Below are positions 22,161 through 23,417 of a DNA stretch of 23,417 bases, one piece after another. Every line of letters starts with the position of its first letter. Positions within the stretch are counted from its first letter, which is position 1. Under the pieces are notes generated by a model, which was given only the letters and a program-made list of their open reading frames with translations, was not told the origin of the DNA and did no database searches. Both the position numbers and the translations under genes were made by a program. Source of the DNA: UBA931 sp036825435 (lineage in GTDB: Bacteria; Pseudomonadota; Gammaproteobacteria; Burkholderiales; Casimicrobiaceae); contig DAISYG010000025.1 in the NCBI GenBank assembly GCA_036825435.1, forward strand, positions 1 to 23,417. Direction: 5' to 3'.

Positions 22161-23303
22161 ATGTCGCGCTTCCTTACCGCTTTCCTCCTCGCCCTTTCCT
22201 TCACCGTCTCCGCGCAAACCGCGCCGCCAATTGCCGCCGCGCTGCCTGCGCCAACGATTGACGCCACATCGTATCTGCTCGTGGATGTCGCCAGCAATCA
22301 AGTGCTGCTCGCGCACAACAGCGACGAGCCGCGCGAACCCGCGTCGCTGACCAAGCTGATGACGGCTTACCTTGCCTTCACGGCGTTACGCGAGCAAACG
22401 ATCCGTCTCGATCAAACCGTCAAAATTTCCGAAAACGCCAAAAAAGCGATCGGCTCACGAATGTTCGCCGACCCACGCGTTCCGGTTTCGGTCGATGAAC
22501 TGCTGCACGGCATGATCATCCAGTCTGGCAACGACGCCTCCATCGCGTTGGCAGAACTGCTCGCCGGTGATGAAGCCGCATTTGCCGCAATGATGAACGA
22601 ACAAGCGAAGAAACTGGGCATGACCAAAACGCATTTCGTCAACAGCACCGGTTTGCCTGATCCGCAACATTATTCCACCGCCGCCGATATGGCGAAGCTG
22701 GCGATTGCGGTCATCAACGACTTCCCCGAATACTATCCGCTGTATTCACAAAAGGAATACACCTACAACAAAATCACGCAGCAGAACCGCAATCGCCTGC
22801 TCAAAACCGACCCTTATGTGGACGGCGTGAAAACCGGCTACACCGACAGCGCCGGCTGGTGTTTGATTGCGTCGGCGAAGCGCGGCGAACGACGCTTACT
22901 TTCGGTCGTAATGGGTGCGGCATCCGACGCGGCGCGCGCGGCAGAAAATCAGAAGCTACTCAACTGGGGCTATCAGGCGTTTGATGTTGTGCAGCTTTTC
23001 TCGGCAGAGCAATCCGTTTCAAAAATCCGCGTTTGGAAAGGTGATGCGCCCGAGGTCAACGTCGGTTTGGCGAAGCCTGCTTATTTATCCGTGCCTAAAG
23101 GTCAGGGCGACAAACTCAAATCCAAGATGGAAGCACAAACGCCTCTTGCTGCGCCCGTGAACAAAGGACAGGTCGTTGGCAAAGTACTGGTGCAGTTTGA
23201 TGATAAATCCGTCGTTGAACTGCCGTTGACCGCGCTCGACGATGTGCCACCCGGTGGTTTTTTCCGTCGTGCGTGGGATGCCATGCGGCTTTGGTTTCAA
23301 TAA
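22161..23303 (+). CDS. D-alanyl-D-alanine carboxypeptidase (PBP5/6 family)
   Basis: A 380-residue low-molecular-mass penicillin-binding protein that trims the terminal D-Ala from peptidoglycan stem peptides in the periplasm. It has a signal peptide (MSRFLTAFLLALSFTVSAQ, cleavage near 18-19). The catalytic motifs are SLTK (about 60-63), SGN (about 121-123) and KTG in DGVKTGYTDSAGWCL (about 226). A C-terminal beta-sandwich (PBP5_C, about 275-365) follows. The chain ends in an amphipathic segment FFRRAWDAMRLWFQ, which anchors such enzymes to the inner membrane. ATG 22161 is chosen; a TTG six bases earlier is in frame, and no clear Shine-Dalgarno sequence is seen. It is equivalent to dacA/dacC; which one cannot be decided. 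Confidence 0.93.
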   Translation: MSRFLTAFLLALSFTVSAQTAPPIAAALPAPTIDATSYLLVDVASNQVLLAHNSDEPREPASLTKLMTAYLAFTALREQTIRLDQTVKISENAKKAIGSRMFADPRVPVSVDELLHGMIIQSGNDASIALAELLAGDEAAFAAMMNEQAKKLGMTKTHFVNSTGLPDPQHYSTAADMAKLAIAVINDFPEYYPLYSQKEYTYNKITQQNRNRLLKTDPYVDGVKTGYTDSAGWCLIASAKRGERRLLSVVMGAASDAARAAENQKLLNWGYQAFDVVQLFSAEQSVSKIRVWKGDAPEVNVGLAKPAYLSVPKGQGDKLKSKMEAQTPLAAPVNKGQVVGKVLVQFDDKSVVELPLTALDDVPPGGFFRRAWDAMRLWFQ

Positions 23304-23340
23304 TCGCCGGATTCCTCTTTATCTTGCCCCCGCTCGCAAC

Positions 23341-23357
23341 ACTCTTCAAGAGTTTTT
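23341..23357 (+). terminator. Weak terminator-like hairpin
   Basis: ACTCT (23341-23345) pairs with AGAGT (23349-23353) around three bases, followed by TTTT. It is short but placed 38 bases after the carboxypeptidase stop. The last bases (SD-like AGGAAGAAGG, ATG at 23414) may open another gene that I cannot judge. Confidence 0.35.
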
Positions 23358-23417
23358 AGGAAGCTTGGATTCAACCACGAAGTGCAATTTTGACAACAGG
23401 AAGAAGGGTCAGGATGC

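Overview
The window looks like a chromosomal segment of a proteobacterium of moderate GC content, most likely a betaproteobacterium. The hints are an Azoarcus-type group I intron in tRNA-Ile(CAU), a QseBC-like two-component system, a MaeB-type malic enzyme, an AroP-type permease, a CcmI protein and 20-bp ATTCCC...GGGAAT palindromes of the kind known from Neisseria and other proteobacteria. The taxonomic call is inference, not a computed result.

Layout. 1-155: tail of an unidentified AT-rich gene. 334-1787: a ComEA-like helix-hairpin-helix protein (+), initiator tRNA (-) and a secreted protein with a WWNP...SGWG motif (+). 1799-4221: a minus-strand operon of PepSY protein, response regulator and sensor kinase behind an 11-bp-period direct repeat. 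4374-4464: tRNA-Ser(GGA). 4680-12346: plus-strand housekeeping genes (Na+/H+ antiporter family protein, maeB, ccmI, protoporphyrinogen oxidase, aroP). 12501-18950: an RNA-repair locus. 19193-23303: a small coiled-coil protein, peroxiredoxin, ArsR-type regulator, intron-containing tRNA-Ile(CAU), rpiA and a D,D-carboxypeptidase.

The part that stands out is the RNA-repair locus. RtcR (+, 17361-18950) is a CARF-domain sigma54 activator. It is divergent from a near-consensus sigma54 promoter (17201-17216, minus strand) that fires towards slipin, a small zinc-ribbon protein, RtcB RNA ligase and an RlaP-type nucleotidyltransferase. The roughly 740-nt leader between promoter and slipin holds a 272-bp MITE-like element with 37-bp terminal inverted repeats, a structured hairpin, an orphan T-arm and a complete tRNA-like fold. 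That fold has G instead of U at position 33, a 1-72 mismatch and no CCA. The three ordinary tRNA genes here do encode CCA. My inference is that RtcR senses RNA damage, switches on the operon, and that the tRNA-like leader serves as substrate, decoy or sensor RNA for the repair proteins. No rtcA gene is present in the window.

The second notable RNA is a 244-nt group I intron in the anticodon loop of tRNA-Ile(CAU), with recognisable P, Q, R and S elements and a plausible P1 helix that places a U.G pair at the splice site.
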